This document shows, one piece after another, positions 43,010-52,522 of a stretch of 64,000 nucleotides of DNA. Origin of the DNA: Reyranella sp. CPCC 100927 (GTDB lineage Bacteria > Pseudomonadota > Alphaproteobacteria > Reyranellales > Reyranellaceae); NCBI RefSeq assembly GCF_007859315.1, contig NZ_VOHA01000006.1, positions 186,001-250,000 on the forward strand, given 5' to 3'. The notes under the pieces were generated by a model. That model saw nothing but the letters and a program-made list of their open reading frames with translations, was not told the DNA's origin and did no database searches. The stretch's first letter is position 1. The number at the start of each line of letters is the position of its first letter. The position numbers were made by a program, and so were the translations under genes.

Positions 43010-44392
43010 ATGCAGACGCTGCGTCAGGCACCGTTCGGTCTGTTCATCGTCGGTGTCGGTGTCGCCGGAGTGCCGCTGGACACGGCGGTCAATATCGCGT
43101 TCCCCGCCATCACGGCTGCCTTCGGCCTGGAGGTCCGCACGATCCAGTGGATCGTGATCTGCTACGTGCTCACCTACACCAGCCTCATGCTGGTGTTCGG
43201 CAAGCTGGGCGACCTGCTGGGCTACCGGCGCATCTTTCAGCTCGGCCTGCTGGTCAGCGTCGTTGCGTTCGTCCTGTGCGCCCTGGCGCCGAGCTTCGGC
43301 TGGCTGCTGATCTTCCGCGCCGTGCAGGGTATCGGTGCGGCACTGACGCTCAGCTGTGCGCCGGCGCTGGCGACCTTGCTCTATGACGAGAAAGACCGTG
43401 CCCGCGCGCTGGGCCTCTATGCCGGCCTGTTTGCTGTCGCCTGGGCGCTGGGGCCGCTGCTGGGCGGCGCGCTGATCGACCGCTGGGGCTGGGGCGCCGT
43501 GTTCTGGTTCCGCGCGCCGGTGGCGGTGGTGGCGCTGGCTCTGTCGTGGATGCTGCCGGCATCGACGCCGGATGCGCAGCGCCGGTTCGACTGGTTGGGC
43601 TCGGGCCTGCTCGCCTTCTGGATCAGTGCGCTGCTGTTGGCCCTGGCGCTGGCGCAGATGCCGGGCGGCGGCACATGGCTGCCGCTGGGGCTGGCGCTGG
43701 CCGGCGCCAATGCCCTCGTCGTTTTCGTGCTGCACCAGGCCAGGTTCGACGAGCCGATCCTGCGGCCATCGCTGTTCCGCGATCTCGACTTCAGTGTGCT
43801 CAACCTGATGAGCCTGGCCGTGAACCTGGTCGGCTTCGCCATTCTGCTGCTGGTGCCGTATCACCTGTCCGGCATCGCGAAATTGTCGGCAACCGCGGGC
43901 GGCGCGGTGCTGGCGGTCAGCGCCGTCGGCATGATGCTGGGTTCGGCCTTGGCCGGCCGCCTGGCGGGCGGCACGCGGCAGCGGCGCAACGCGCTGGCGG
44001 GGGTCGTACTGGTGATCGCCGGCACGGGTGCCATCGGCGCCAGCGCCGATCCATCGGCGCTGGGCGCGATGACGGCGGCACTTCTGTGTCAGGGCATCGG
44101 CCTGGGCCTGTTCCAGGTCGCCTACACCGATATCGTGACGGCGGTCCTGCCGCTGCGCGATCGCGGCGTGGCCGGGAGTCTGGCGATGGTCACCCGCACG
44201 TTGGGCACCGTCGCCAGCGCCACGATTCTGAGTGCCCTCTTTCAGTCCACGCGACAGGCGGGCATTGCCGACGGCCTGACGGCGGATGCGGCGTTCCTGG
44301 CTGCCTTCAAGATCACGTTCTGGGCGACGGCGGCTTTCCTGCTGGCCGCCCTGGTCATGACGTTCATGCGCCGGCGGGTGTGGTTGGACTGA
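43010..44392 (+). CDS. MFS transporter, DHA2 (14-TM) type
   Basis: 460 residues, about 14 hydrophobic helices. Motifs: GDLLGYRRIFQLGLL (loop 2-3), RAVQGIGAALTLSCAPAL (motif B) and LGPLLGGALIDRWGWGAVFW (motif C of drug:H+ antiporters). Probably exports a drug-like or metabolite substrate. Begins 24 bases after the SDR stop, in the same direction. Confidence 0.87.
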   Translation: MQTLRQAPFGLFIVGVGVAGVPLDTAVNIAFPAITAAFGLEVRTIQWIVICYVLTYTSLMLVFGKLGDLLGYRRIFQLGLLVSVVAFVLCALAPSFGWLLIFRAVQGIGAALTLSCAPALATLLYDEKDRARALGLYAGLFAVAWALGPLLGGALIDRWGWGAVFWFRAPVAVVALALSWMLPASTPDAQRRFDWLGSGLLAFWISALLLALALAQMPGGGTWLPLGLALAGANALVVFVLHQARFDEPILRPSLFRDLDFSVLNLMSLAVNLVGFAILLLVPYHLSGIAKLSATAGGAVLAVSAVGMMLGSALAGRLAGGTRQRRNALAGVVLVIAGTGAIGASADPSALGAMTAALLCQGIGLGLFQVAYTDIVTAVLPLRDRGVAGSLAMVTRTLGTVASATILSALFQSTRQAGIADGLTADAAFLAAFKITFWATAAFLLAALVMTFMRRRVWLD

Positions 44393-44463
44393 ACCTCGTA
44401 GCAGCGAACCACCGGTTCGCGTGCTAGCGTCGGCATATACCAACGACCAGGAGATGAGGGACG

Positions 44464-45279
44464 ATGGCGGGCAGGTTGCAGGATCGTGTAGCGATCGTGG
44501 TGGGCGCCGGATCGAGCGGCCCGGGCTGGGGCAACGGCAAGTGCACGGCCGTCACGTTCGCACGCGAGGGCGCCAAGGTGTTCTGCGTCGACCGCAGCCT
44601 CGCCGCGGCCCGCGAGACGGTCGACATCATCACCAAGGAAGGCGGCGAGGCGGCGGCTCACGAAGCCGACGTGACGTCCGATCGCCAGGTCCAGGCGATG
44701 GCGGCGGCCTGCCTGGAGCGCTGGCAGCGGATCGATGTGCTCGACAACAACGTCGGCATCGGCTCCAGCGGCGGACCGGTGGAACTGGCGGAGAAGGATT
44801 GGGACCTGACCTTCGACGTCAACGTGAAGAGCTTCTTCCTGACCCTCAAGCATGTGCTGCCCGTCATGGAACGACAGGGCAATGGCTCGATCATCAACGT
44901 CTCGTCGATCGCCTCGATCCGCGTGCCCAAGGGCATCAGCTACGTGGCCTACAACGCCAGCAAGGGGGCGGTGAACGCGCTCACCCAGGCGGTGGCGTCG
45001 CAGTACGCCGACAAGGGCATCCGCTGCAATGCCATCCTGCCCGGCCTGATGCACACGCCGATGATCGATTTCCTGGCCGAGCAGTACGCCCGGAACGAAA
45101 AGGATCACAATTCGGCGTACGACAAGATGATCGCCATTCGCAACAAGGCGTCGCCGACGGGGAAGATGGGCACCGGCTGGGATACCGCCAACGCCGCGTT
45201 GTTCCTGGCCAGCGACGAGTCGGCCTACGTCAACGGCCACCTGCTGGTCGTCGATGGCGGCATTACACTGCGGGCGTGA
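44464..45279 (+). CDS. SDR-family oxidoreductase
   Basis: 271 residues. Cofactor loop VVGAGSSGPGWGNGKC is unusual (longer than TGxxxGxG). NVGIGSSGGP replaces the NNAG motif, and Tyr-x3-Lys is in YVAYNASKGAVNAL. These variants match a bacterial SDR group of unknown substrate. Start after GAGATGAGGGACG. The polysaccharide deacetylase gene starts 26 bases later. Confidence 0.84.
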   Translation: MAGRLQDRVAIVVGAGSSGPGWGNGKCTAVTFAREGAKVFCVDRSLAAARETVDIITKEGGEAAAHEADVTSDRQVQAMAAACLERWQRIDVLDNNVGIGSSGGPVELAEKDWDLTFDVNVKSFFLTLKHVLPVMERQGNGSIINVSSIASIRVPKGISYVAYNASKGAVNALTQAVASQYADKGIRCNAILPGLMHTPMIDFLAEQYARNEKDHNSAYDKMIAIRNKASPTGKMGTGWDTANAALFLASDESAYVNGHLLVVDGGITLRA

Positions 45280-45305
45280 TACGCGAAGATACGGAGGTCG
45301 TTGCC

Positions 45306-45959
45306 ATGGCCACCATCACGTTGACGTTCGACAATGGCCCCGAGCCCGACGTCACGCCTGGCGTCCTCGATACGCTGGCGCGTCACGACCTGAAGGCGAC
45401 GTTCTTCGTCATCGGCGAAAAGCTCGCCATGCCGGGTCGCCGCGCACTCAGCGAGCGGGCCGCGGCCGAAGGCCACTGGATCGGCAACCACACCTGGACA
45501 CATTCGGTGCCGCTGGGTCAGCGCGAGGACGGTGACGGCGCCGAGGCGGAGGTCGGCCGCACACAGGCCGAACTCGGTGCACTCGCGCATCCGGACCGCT
45601 TCTTCCGGCCCTTCGGTGGCGGCGGCCATATCGGGCCGCTGCTGCTCAACCAGCCTGTCGTCGCGCATCTGACGCAGGGCGCCTACAGCTGCGTCCTGTG
45701 GAATGCGATCCCGCGCGATTTCGCCGATCCCGACGGCTGGGTCGAGACGGCGCTCGGCCAGTGCGCGGCGCAGGACTGGACGCTGATCGTCCTGCACGAT
45801 CTGCCCAAGGGCGCCGGCCGTCATCTCGATACGTTCCTGCACCGGGCCAAGGATGCCGGTCACGGTTTCCGCCAGGAATTTCCCGACGCCTGCGTGCCGA
45901 TCCGGCGTGGCGATATCCAGGTACCGCTCGACGGCATCGTCTCACACCGCGAGGCCTGA
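45306..45959 (+). CDS. Polysaccharide deacetylase family (NodB-like) protein
   Basis: 217 residues. NodB motifs: TFDNGPEPDVTP (usual TFDDGP; the second acid, a metal ligand, is Asn10 here), GNHTWTHSVPL (zinc histidines), RPFGGGGHIGP and VLHDLPKG. There is no signal peptide, so it is cytoplasmic. The DN change and lack of export argue against peptidoglycan/chitin deacetylation; it may act on a small amide such as allantoin-like compounds. Six bases before the cyclase gene. Confidence 0.82.
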   Translation: MATITLTFDNGPEPDVTPGVLDTLARHDLKATFFVIGEKLAMPGRRALSERAAAEGHWIGNHTWTHSVPLGQREDGDGAEAEVGRTQAELGALAHPDRFFRPFGGGGHIGPLLLNQPVVAHLTQGAYSCVLWNAIPRDFADPDGWVETALGQCAAQDWTLIVLHDLPKGAGRHLDTFLHRAKDAGHGFRQEFPDACVPIRRGDIQVPLDGIVSHREA

Positions 45960-45965
45960 GCGGCG

Positions 45966-47246
45966 ATGACCGAGGCGGCGCGGCTCTTCGCCGAAGCGGA
46001 GGTGAAGGCCGAGCGCACAGTGGCGGCGCTGCGAATCGGCATCGCGCTGCTCCTGGGCGGCAGTTTTCTGGCGACGGTGGTCGGCACGGCGCCGACAGGC
46101 GCCACCGCCATCGCACGTCAGTTCGACATCGCGATCGGGACGATGGTGGCGTACCTGACGCTCGGCGTCCTGTCGCGCTGGCTGGCGGGTACCGATCATT
46201 TCCGCCCCTGGATGTCGTGGGCATTCGTGACCCTGGATGTCGCCTTCATCGTCAGCAGCCTTGCCCTGGGCCTCGCCAACACGACGCTGTCCGGAAACTA
46301 CCTCGCCGCCTTGCCGTCGGCGTGGCTGGCGCCGCTGGTGCTGGCCTTCGGCGCACTGCGCTACAACCCGGCACTGCAGATCTATGTCACCGCGATCCTG
46401 GGCATCGGCCTGGCGGCGACAGCCGTGGGCACATGGACGCCGCTGGCGGATCGTGCGGGACCACCGGTGCTGGATTTCTTCTTCGGCGGGCCGCCCAACG
46501 CCATGCGGCTGGTCATGCTCGTGGCCGCCGGCCTGGTTCTCGTCGTCGCCGCGTTTCGCGCCCGGGCCTTGCTGGCGCGCGCCATCGACGAGGCGCGGCG
46601 ACGGGCAAACCTGACGCGCTACCTGCCACCGCAGATCGCCGCGTCCCTGTCGGACTCCGGTGTCGAGGCGGCGCGCGCCGGTCGGCGACAGATGGTGGCG
46701 GTGCTGTTCGCCGATATCCGCGGCTTCACGACGATGGCCGAAACCATGGATCCGACCGAACTCGGTCGCTTCGTCGGTGAATTCCGCCAGCGTGTGGCGC
46801 GGGCCGTCGACGCCCATGGCGGTGTCATCGACAAGTTCATCGGCGATGCGGCCCTGGTTGTCTTCGGCGTGCCGGCAGCCCAACCCGACGATGCCCGCCG
46901 GGCCGTCGACTGTGCGCGCGCCCTTCTGACCGATCTCGCCGCGTGGAATGCCGTGCGGGAGCAGGCCCGGCGGAAACCGATCGCCATCGGCATCGGCGCG
47001 CATTGGGGCGAAGCCTTCTGCGGCGCAGTCGGCGATGATTCGCGACTGGAATTCACCGTGCTGGGCGACACGGTGAACGTGGCGGCGCGGGTGGAGGAGG
47101 CGGCAAAAACGGCTGATTGCCCGCTGCTGGTTTCAGAGGATCTGCTGGTGGCATCGGGTGATGACGCCGGCGCATGGCGGCGTCTTCCGCCCCAGCCTCT
47201 GCGCGGCCGCAGTCAGCCGGTCACGCTCTTTGCCCTGAACGCTTGA
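45966..47246 (+). CDS. Membrane-bound class III adenylate/guanylate cyclase
   Basis: 426 residues. Six or so hydrophobic segments in residues ~20-205, then a class III catalytic domain: FADIRGFTTMAE (metal D250), DKFIGDAALVVFG (D294), and GDTVNVAARVEEAA (Asn/Arg of the transition state). The two metal Asp 44 apart are as expected. Probably makes cAMP. It starts six bases after the deacetylase stop. Confidence 0.9.
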   Translation: MTEAARLFAEAEVKAERTVAALRIGIALLLGGSFLATVVGTAPTGATAIARQFDIAIGTMVAYLTLGVLSRWLAGTDHFRPWMSWAFVTLDVAFIVSSLALGLANTTLSGNYLAALPSAWLAPLVLAFGALRYNPALQIYVTAILGIGLAATAVGTWTPLADRAGPPVLDFFFGGPPNAMRLVMLVAAGLVLVVAAFRARALLARAIDEARRRANLTRYLPPQIAASLSDSGVEAARAGRRQMVAVLFADIRGFTTMAETMDPTELGRFVGEFRQRVARAVDAHGGVIDKFIGDAALVVFGVPAAQPDDARRAVDCARALLTDLAAWNAVREQARRKPIAIGIGAHWGEAFCGAVGDDSRLEFTVLGDTVNVAARVEEAAKTADCPLLVSEDLLVASGDDAGAWRRLPPQPLRGRSQPVTLFALNA

Positions 47247-47259
47247 TCGCGCGGCGGCC

Positions 47260-48423
47260 TCAGGATGTCGGCCGACTGCCGCGATCCTTCAGCCGTGGCG
47301 CGATCACCCGGCGGAACAGCAGTCCGCCGCCCATGACCACGACGAAAATGCGGAACAGGTGGTGCGTCGCCACCATGGCGATGTCCGCGTGCAGGGCGAG
47401 GCCGACCAGGCTCATCTCGGCGAAGCCGCCGGGCGCATAGCTCAGGATGATGTCATCGGTCGGCAGGCCGGTCAGCGCATGGCCCAGCCAGGCGAATGCG
47501 ACGGCAAGCAGGATCAGGAGCAGTGCCGCCAGCAGGCCGTAGCCGATGTCGCGTAGCACCTCGCGCAGGATCGCGCCGACGAAACGGCAGCCGATGGCCG
47601 AGCCGATCACGACCTGGGCCAGGGCCACCAGCTCACCCGGCGGCCGCGACGAGGTGATGCCGCTGAGATGAATGGCGCCGCTCAGCAGCATGGGCCCGAA
47701 CATCATCGCTGCCGGCATCCGCGCGCGCCGCGCCGTGAAGGCGCCGATCACGCCGCAAGCCACCAGGATCGCCACGTCGCGCAGGGTGAGGTCCGAGACG
47801 CGACCGGCAGCCTGGAACACCGAGGTCATGGTGCCGTACATCAGGCGGTACCAGACCGGGATCGTCAGCACGACGGTGAGGATGCGCACCGCGTGCATCA
47901 GCGCGATCACCCGTTCATTGCCGCCGAAGGCGGTGCCCAGGGTGATCATCTCGTTGAGGCCGCCGGGCATGGCACAGAAGTAGGCGGTGTTGGCTTCGTA
48001 GCGGCCGACGCGGCGCAGGATGAAAAAGATCAGCCCGCAGCTGACCAGCGTGGCCACGATCAGAATGCCCATGGTGATCAGCCAGCGCGGCATCTGGCTC
48101 AGCATGTCGGGCGAGAAGCCGCTGCCCAGCAGCACGCCCAGCACCACCAGCATCACCTGGCGCAGCTTGTTGGGCACGCCGATATGGGCGCCCGACATCG
48201 CCGCGACCGTGCAGGCGACGCCGGCACCCATCATCCAGGCCAGCGGCATGTGCAGGAAATTGAAGGTCAGGCCGCCCGCGGCGCCCAGCGCCAGGGCCAG
48301 CAGAAGCGGCCGCCAGCCGGCATAGCCGATGAAGCCGCGCGTGCCGCCCGTGGCTGCCGGCCGGTCCGGCGGCGGATCCGATGCTGCCGTCGCGGACGGG
48401 GAACCGCGGTCGGCCCCGCTCAC
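47260..48423 (-). CDS. AbrB-family (PF05145) integral membrane protein
   Basis: 387 residues, about ten hydrophobic segments in two repeats: [23 protein letters not shown] and, in the second half, [20 protein letters not shown]; each repeat carries MPGGLNEM or YAPGGFAEM. Often called 'AbrB family transcriptional regulator', a misleading name; it is a membrane protein, probably a transporter. Start overlaps the nadK stop by 4 bases, so the two are coupled. Confidence 0.85.
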   Translation of the reverse strand: MSGADRGSPSATAASDPPPDRPAATGGTRGFIGYAGWRPLLLALALGAAGGLTFNFLHMPLAWMMGAGVACTVAAMSGAHIGVPNKLRQVMLVVLGVLLGSGFSPDMLSQMPRWLITMGILIVATLVSCGLIFFILRRVGRYEANTAYFCAMPGGLNEMITLGTAFGGNERVIALMHAVRILTVVLTIPVWYRLMYGTMTSVFQAAGRVSDLTLRDVAILVACGVIGAFTARRARMPAAMMFGPMLLSGAIHLSGITSSRPPGELVALAQVVIGSAIGCRFVGAILREVLRDIGYGLLAALLLILLAVAFAWLGHALTGLPTDDIILSYAPGGFAEMSLVGLALHADIAMVATHHLFRIFVVVMGGGLLFRRVIAPRLKDRGSRPTS

Positions 48424-49187
48424 GGCTGGAACTGCTCCTTGAGGATGCGCTCCTCGAGGTGGTGTTCGGGGTCGAACAGCAGCGTCAGCGCCTGATGGCT
48501 GTCCTCGGTCACGATCACCTGGGCAACGTCCTGAACCTCGGTGAAGTCGGCGACGGCGCTGACCGGCCGCCGGGTCGGCTCCATCACGTCGAACGTCACC
48601 TGCACGCTGCGCGGCAGGATGGCGCCGCGCCAGCGCCGGGGGCGGAACGGACTGATCGGCGTCAACGCCAGCAGGCCGGCGCCCAGCGGCAGGATCGGGC
48701 CGTGGGCCGACAGGTTGTAGGCCGTCGAGCCGGCAGGTGTGGCGACCAGAACGCCATCGCAGGCGAGCTCGTCGAGCCGCCGTTGTCCGTCGATCGAGAT
48801 CGCGATCTTGGCGGTCTGGCGGGTCTGGCGCAGCAGCGACACCTCGTTGATGGCGCGGGCCTGCGTGGTTCGGCCGCGCACCGTGGTCACCTGCATGATC
48901 AGCGGATTGAGCGTGACCTGCTTGGCATTGCGCAGGCGCTGCAGCAGGCCGGTCTCACGATAGGTGTTGAGCAGGAACCCGACGGTGCCACGGTTCATGC
49001 CGAAGATCGGCGTGCTGGATGACATCAGCCGATGCAGTGTGTGCAGCATCAACCCGTCGCCGCCCAGCGCCACGACGATGTCGGCACGCGGCACTGTGAC
49101 GGATGCGTAGCGCTGCTTCAGGCGCGCCAGCGCCGCGCGTGCATCCGGCGTCGGTCCGGCCACGAAGGCGATCCGTGGCGCACTCAT
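48420..49187 (-). CDS. nadK: NAD kinase
   Basis: 255 residues. Phosphorylates NAD to NADP. GGDG motif at residues 42-45 ([11 protein letters not shown]), substrate loop [12 protein letters not shown], and [25 protein letters not shown] near the middle. Length fits. Upstream of the AbrB-family gene with ATGA-type overlap. Confidence 0.93.
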   Translation of the reverse strand: MSAPRIAFVAGPTPDARAALARLKQRYASVTVPRADIVVALGGDGLMLHTLHRLMSSSTPIFGMNRGTVGFLLNTYRETGLLQRLRNAKQVTLNPLIMQVTTVRGRTTQARAINEVSLLRQTRQTAKIAISIDGQRRLDELACDGVLVATPAGSTAYNLSAHGPILPLGAGLLALTPISPFRPRRWRGAILPRSVQVTFDVMEPTRRPVSAVADFTEVQDVAQVIVTEDSHQALTLLFDPEHHLEERILKEQFQP

Positions 49188-49313
49188 GGTACGGTGGCGG
49201 GGAATGGAAGAGCGTGGGGCCTGATCATGACGCGGCGAGTATAGTCACCGACTACCGCGACGCTAGCCTGCCGTATCCTCTCTCCCCCCACTGCGTGGAC
49301 GGAGAGGGGGATT

Positions 49314-51047
49314 TCACAGGCGGGTAACACGTGCGTGCAGGATAGCCATGCGGCCGCCGCGCACCTGCTCGATGCATCGTTGTACGGCGCCCTCGACGGC
49401 GGCGGGGTCCTCGACGCGCTCGCCATACGCTCCGGCAGCTTCGGCGATCTTGGCGAAGTCCATCACCGGTGCCAGTTCGGCCTCAAAGGCGTCCGCGGCG
49501 CGGGCTTCACCGTCGGGGTAGACCCGCAGGGTCGCGCCCTTGACGGCGCCCCAGCCGCCGTTGTCGAGCACGACCGTGAAGATCGGCAGATCGTAGCGGC
49601 GCGACACGGCCAGCATCGACTGCGGGTTACTGAAGTAGAATGTGCCGTCGCCGACGAACTGGACGATCATACGGTCCGGCAATCCCAGCTTCAGGCCCAA
49701 CGCGATTCCGCCGGAATAGCCCAGGCCGCCGCCGGGCAGGCCGAGCAAGGTTCCGCCGCGTGTGCGGGGCACCTGGTTGAAGACCGCTTGCGAATTGGTG
49801 ATCGCCTCGTTCAGCACGATGTCGTCGGGACCGACGGCGCGTCCGATCGCGGCACAGAGGTAGTGGGGATTGATCCGCCCGACGTCGCCGGGATTGCTCG
49901 CCAGAGCGGCGGCCTGGGCGAGGCGGGCATCGCGCTCGCCCGCCAGGCGTTTGACGCGCGCATCGGCGGCGGCACGGAACGCATGCGTCGCCCGCGATTT
50001 CAGCACATCCAGCAGCTGGGTCAGAATGCGGTGGCTGTCACCCTGGACGCGCAGATGACCGGGAAAACTCCACATCGGGAAGCCGCGCTTCTCGGCATCA
50101 ACGTCGATATGCGCCCACCATGTGGCCGGGTTTTCCGGCGTATCACGCGGGATCCAGGGGACATCCACGTCCACCAGCAGGCCGACATCCGCCTCGGCCA
50201 CGTGTTTTCCGGGCATGACGCCGGCGAAGCAGGGCGAGTCGTACGGAATGTTGAGGTGGACCGGATTGAACGTCACGACCCGGATGCCGGCGAAACGCGC
50301 CAGGGCATCGATGACATCCACGGTCGCCGGGTTGCGGCCGGCATAGGCGGTCATCAGCAGCGGGTTTCGTGCGCCGAGCAGGCGATCGGCAATCGCTTCA
50401 ACCGTCTGCGGGTCGACACCGCGCGCGGCGACCGGTCCGCCGCGGTTCGTCGTATCGGTCGCCGCGGCGCTGTCGGGCCAGGTGTCCGTCAGCGTCTCGC
50501 GCGCGAACATCAGGTACACCGGCCCCTTGGGGTCGGAGTGCATGACGTTGTAGGCGCGGCGCAAGGCTTCCTTGGCGACGACGCCGGACTGCAGGTTGTA
50601 CTCCCACTTGACGTAGGGACGAACGATGCTGGCCTGGTCGAACGGCTCCTGGACGAAATGGACGTAGGTATCGCGCGAGCCCGGCAGTTCGCCGCGCGTC
50701 GTGAACGGCGCGCGGCCGGCCATCAGCATCACCGGCAGCCGGGCGCGGAACAGGTTGTGCAGGCCCATCGCGGCGTTGGCCGTGCCGGCATCGACATGCA
50801 CCAGAACGCCCTGGCCGCGGCCAGTGGCGATGGCGTAGCCGGCGGCCATGTGCACGGCCGTGTTCTCGTGCGGGCAGAGCACCGTCTTGGGCATCGGCCA
50901 GTTGAGCTTGCGGCGGCGCGCCATCTCCTCGATCAGGGGCGCATGGTCGGTACCGAGATTGCAGAACAGGTACTCGAGCCCGAGCTCGTTCAGGCCCTCC
51001 AGGAAGTAGTGGGCCGTCGACTGTCGCGTCTCGTTGGTGGCGGTCAT
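49314..51047 (-). CDS. Thiamine-diphosphate-dependent enzyme, acetolactate synthase-like
   Basis: 577 residues. TPP PYR domain (CPHENTAVHMAAGYA with catalytic Glu, DAGTANAAMGLHNLFRARLPV), central domain, PP domain with GDGTFYFSNPQ and the metal-site LDNGGWGAV. Related to acetolactate synthase and 2-oxoacid decarboxylases but no clear subfamily. Start 51047 (MTATNET). It lies 20 bases downstream of the amidase stop, one operon; its substrate may derive from the amidase product. Unknown substrate. Confidence 0.83.
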   Translation of the reverse strand: MTATNETRQSTAHYFLEGLNELGLEYLFCNLGTDHAPLIEEMARRRKLNWPMPKTVLCPHENTAVHMAAGYAIATGRGQGVLVHVDAGTANAAMGLHNLFRARLPVMLMAGRAPFTTRGELPGSRDTYVHFVQEPFDQASIVRPYVKWEYNLQSGVVAKEALRRAYNVMHSDPKGPVYLMFARETLTDTWPDSAAATDTTNRGGPVAARGVDPQTVEAIADRLLGARNPLLMTAYAGRNPATVDVIDALARFAGIRVVTFNPVHLNIPYDSPCFAGVMPGKHVAEADVGLLVDVDVPWIPRDTPENPATWWAHIDVDAEKRGFPMWSFPGHLRVQGDSHRILTQLLDVLKSRATHAFRAAADARVKRLAGERDARLAQAAALASNPGDVGRINPHYLCAAIGRAVGPDDIVLNEAITNSQAVFNQVPRTRGGTLLGLPGGGLGYSGGIALGLKLGLPDRMIVQFVGDGTFYFSNPQSMLAVSRRYDLPIFTVVLDNGGWGAVKGATLRVYPDGEARAADAFEAELAPVMDFAKIAEAAGAYGERVEDPAAVEGAVQRCIEQVRGGRMAILHARVTRL

Positions 51048-51067
51048 GGCTGCAATCGCTCTGCGTC

Positions 51068-52456
51068 TCAATGAGGGGCCGGCCACGGCCGCTGCGCCGG
51101 CCGTCGGCTTTCGTACCAGTAGGACAGCTGCAGCACGCCAAGATCATCGAAACGCTGGCCCACGATCTGCAGGCCGATCGGCAGGCCAGCCGTGGTGTAG
51201 CCGCAGTTGATCGAGGCGGCCGGCTGCTCGGACATGTTCCACAGCACCGTGAAGCCGACATGCTCCAGCGGCCGTGACGAATCGTTGGTCGGGCAGGGCA
51301 GTTCGGCCGGAAAGGCCGCGATCGGAGCGGTCGGCGACAGCACATAGTCGAACGGCGCACAGGCCGCCGCTGCCAGCTTGCGCATTTCCATGATGCGGTT
51401 GAAGCCGCGGATCACGTCGACCGACGACAGACCCAGTGCCTTGCGCGCCCAGTTCGTGATGAAGGGCAGGATCTTCGCGCGCGTCTCAGGCGACAGCCGC
51501 ACGATGTCGTCCCACGCCCGCGTGCGCCAGAAATCGTCGAGTCCGTCGAAGATGTCGCGCGTCAGGATCGGCTTCATCGGCGCTATCTTGGCGCCGGCCT
51601 TCGCGAACAGCTTGGCGGCAGCTTCGACGGCGGCCTGGACCTCGGGATCGACCGGCAGGCCGTAGCCGGCATCGAGCTGCAGGCCGATCTTCAAGCCTTT
51701 CACGTCGCCGTCGAGCTTGGTCCATTTGATCTTCGCCGGCGGCAGGCTCATGTGATCGCGACCGTCGGGCTGCGCCAGCACGCTCATCAGCAGGGCCGAG
51801 TCCTGCACCGTGCGCGTCATCGGTCCGGCGACGCGGCCGACATAGGGCGGATCGATCGGGATGCGGCCCAGCGACGGCTTCAGGCCAAAGAGCCCGCACC
51901 AGCTCGCCGGCAGGCGGATCGAGCCGCCGATGTCGGTACCGATATGCAGCGGTCCATAGCCCGCCGCCGCGGCGGCGCCGGCACCGGCGCTCGAGCCTCC
52001 GGGATTCTTTGTCAGGTCCCAGGGGTTGCGCGTCAGCGGATGGAAACTCGACAGGCCCGACGACAGCATGCCGAAGTCCGGCATCGTGGTCTTGGCCAGG
52101 ATGATGGCGCCGGCGTCGCGTACCCGTGCCGTCGGCGGCGCGTCGGCAGCGGCCGGCACCAGGGCCGTGGCCGCCGTGCCCAGCGGCACCGGCACGCCCT
52201 TGCTGGCGATATTCTCCTTGATGGTGATCGGCACGCCATCAAGCGGCCCCACCGGCTTGCCTTTCTTCCACCGGGTGGCTGCAGCCTTGGCAGCGGTGCG
52301 CGCGGCGTCGAAGTCCGGCGCGTACAGCGCCTTCAACTTCGGTTCCCACGCGGCGATGTGGGCGACGACGTCGTCCACGACGTCGACGGGCGACAGCTTT
52401 TTCGACTTGTAGGCCTTGAGCAATTCGAGGGCGGTAAGATCGTGCGGTGCGGGCAT
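51068..52456 (-). CDS. Amidase signature-family protein
   Basis: 462 residues. Ser-cisSer-Lys triad visible: K80 (PITIKENIA), S155 (NPGGSSAG) and nucleophile S179 (GTDIGGSIRLPA). Hydrolyses a small amide to acid and ammonia. Start at 52456 (MPAPHDLT), where sequence similarity to the family begins. In tandem with the TPP enzyme; both lie downstream of a BASS-family gene. Confidence 0.88.
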   Translation of the reverse strand: MPAPHDLTALELLKAYKSKKLSPVDVVDDVVAHIAAWEPKLKALYAPDFDAARTAAKAAATRWKKGKPVGPLDGVPITIKENIASKGVPVPLGTAATALVPAAADAPPTARVRDAGAIILAKTTMPDFGMLSSGLSSFHPLTRNPWDLTKNPGGSSAGAGAAAAAGYGPLHIGTDIGGSIRLPASWCGLFGLKPSLGRIPIDPPYVGRVAGPMTRTVQDSALLMSVLAQPDGRDHMSLPPAKIKWTKLDGDVKGLKIGLQLDAGYGLPVDPEVQAAVEAAAKLFAKAGAKIAPMKPILTRDIFDGLDDFWRTRAWDDIVRLSPETRAKILPFITNWARKALGLSSVDVIRGFNRIMEMRKLAAAACAPFDYVLSPTAPIAAFPAELPCPTNDSSRPLEHVGFTVLWNMSEQPAASINCGYTTAGLPIGLQIVGQRFDDLGVLQLSYWYESRRPAQRPWPAPH

Positions 52457-52522
52457 TTCAGGTTTTGTTGGTATGTGTGGGCGCGCAACTGTGGACCGCG
52501 TATCGCATGCGGTCCAGCGCAA

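Noticed and set aside
42155-44443. A 762-codon open frame antisense to the SDR and MFS genes
   Set aside because: Gln/Arg-rich translation with no domain, overlapping two well-supported genes.
47260-48423. AbrB-type transcriptional regulator
   Set aside because: The family name suggests DNA binding, but the protein is a string of hydrophobic helices; it is a membrane protein.
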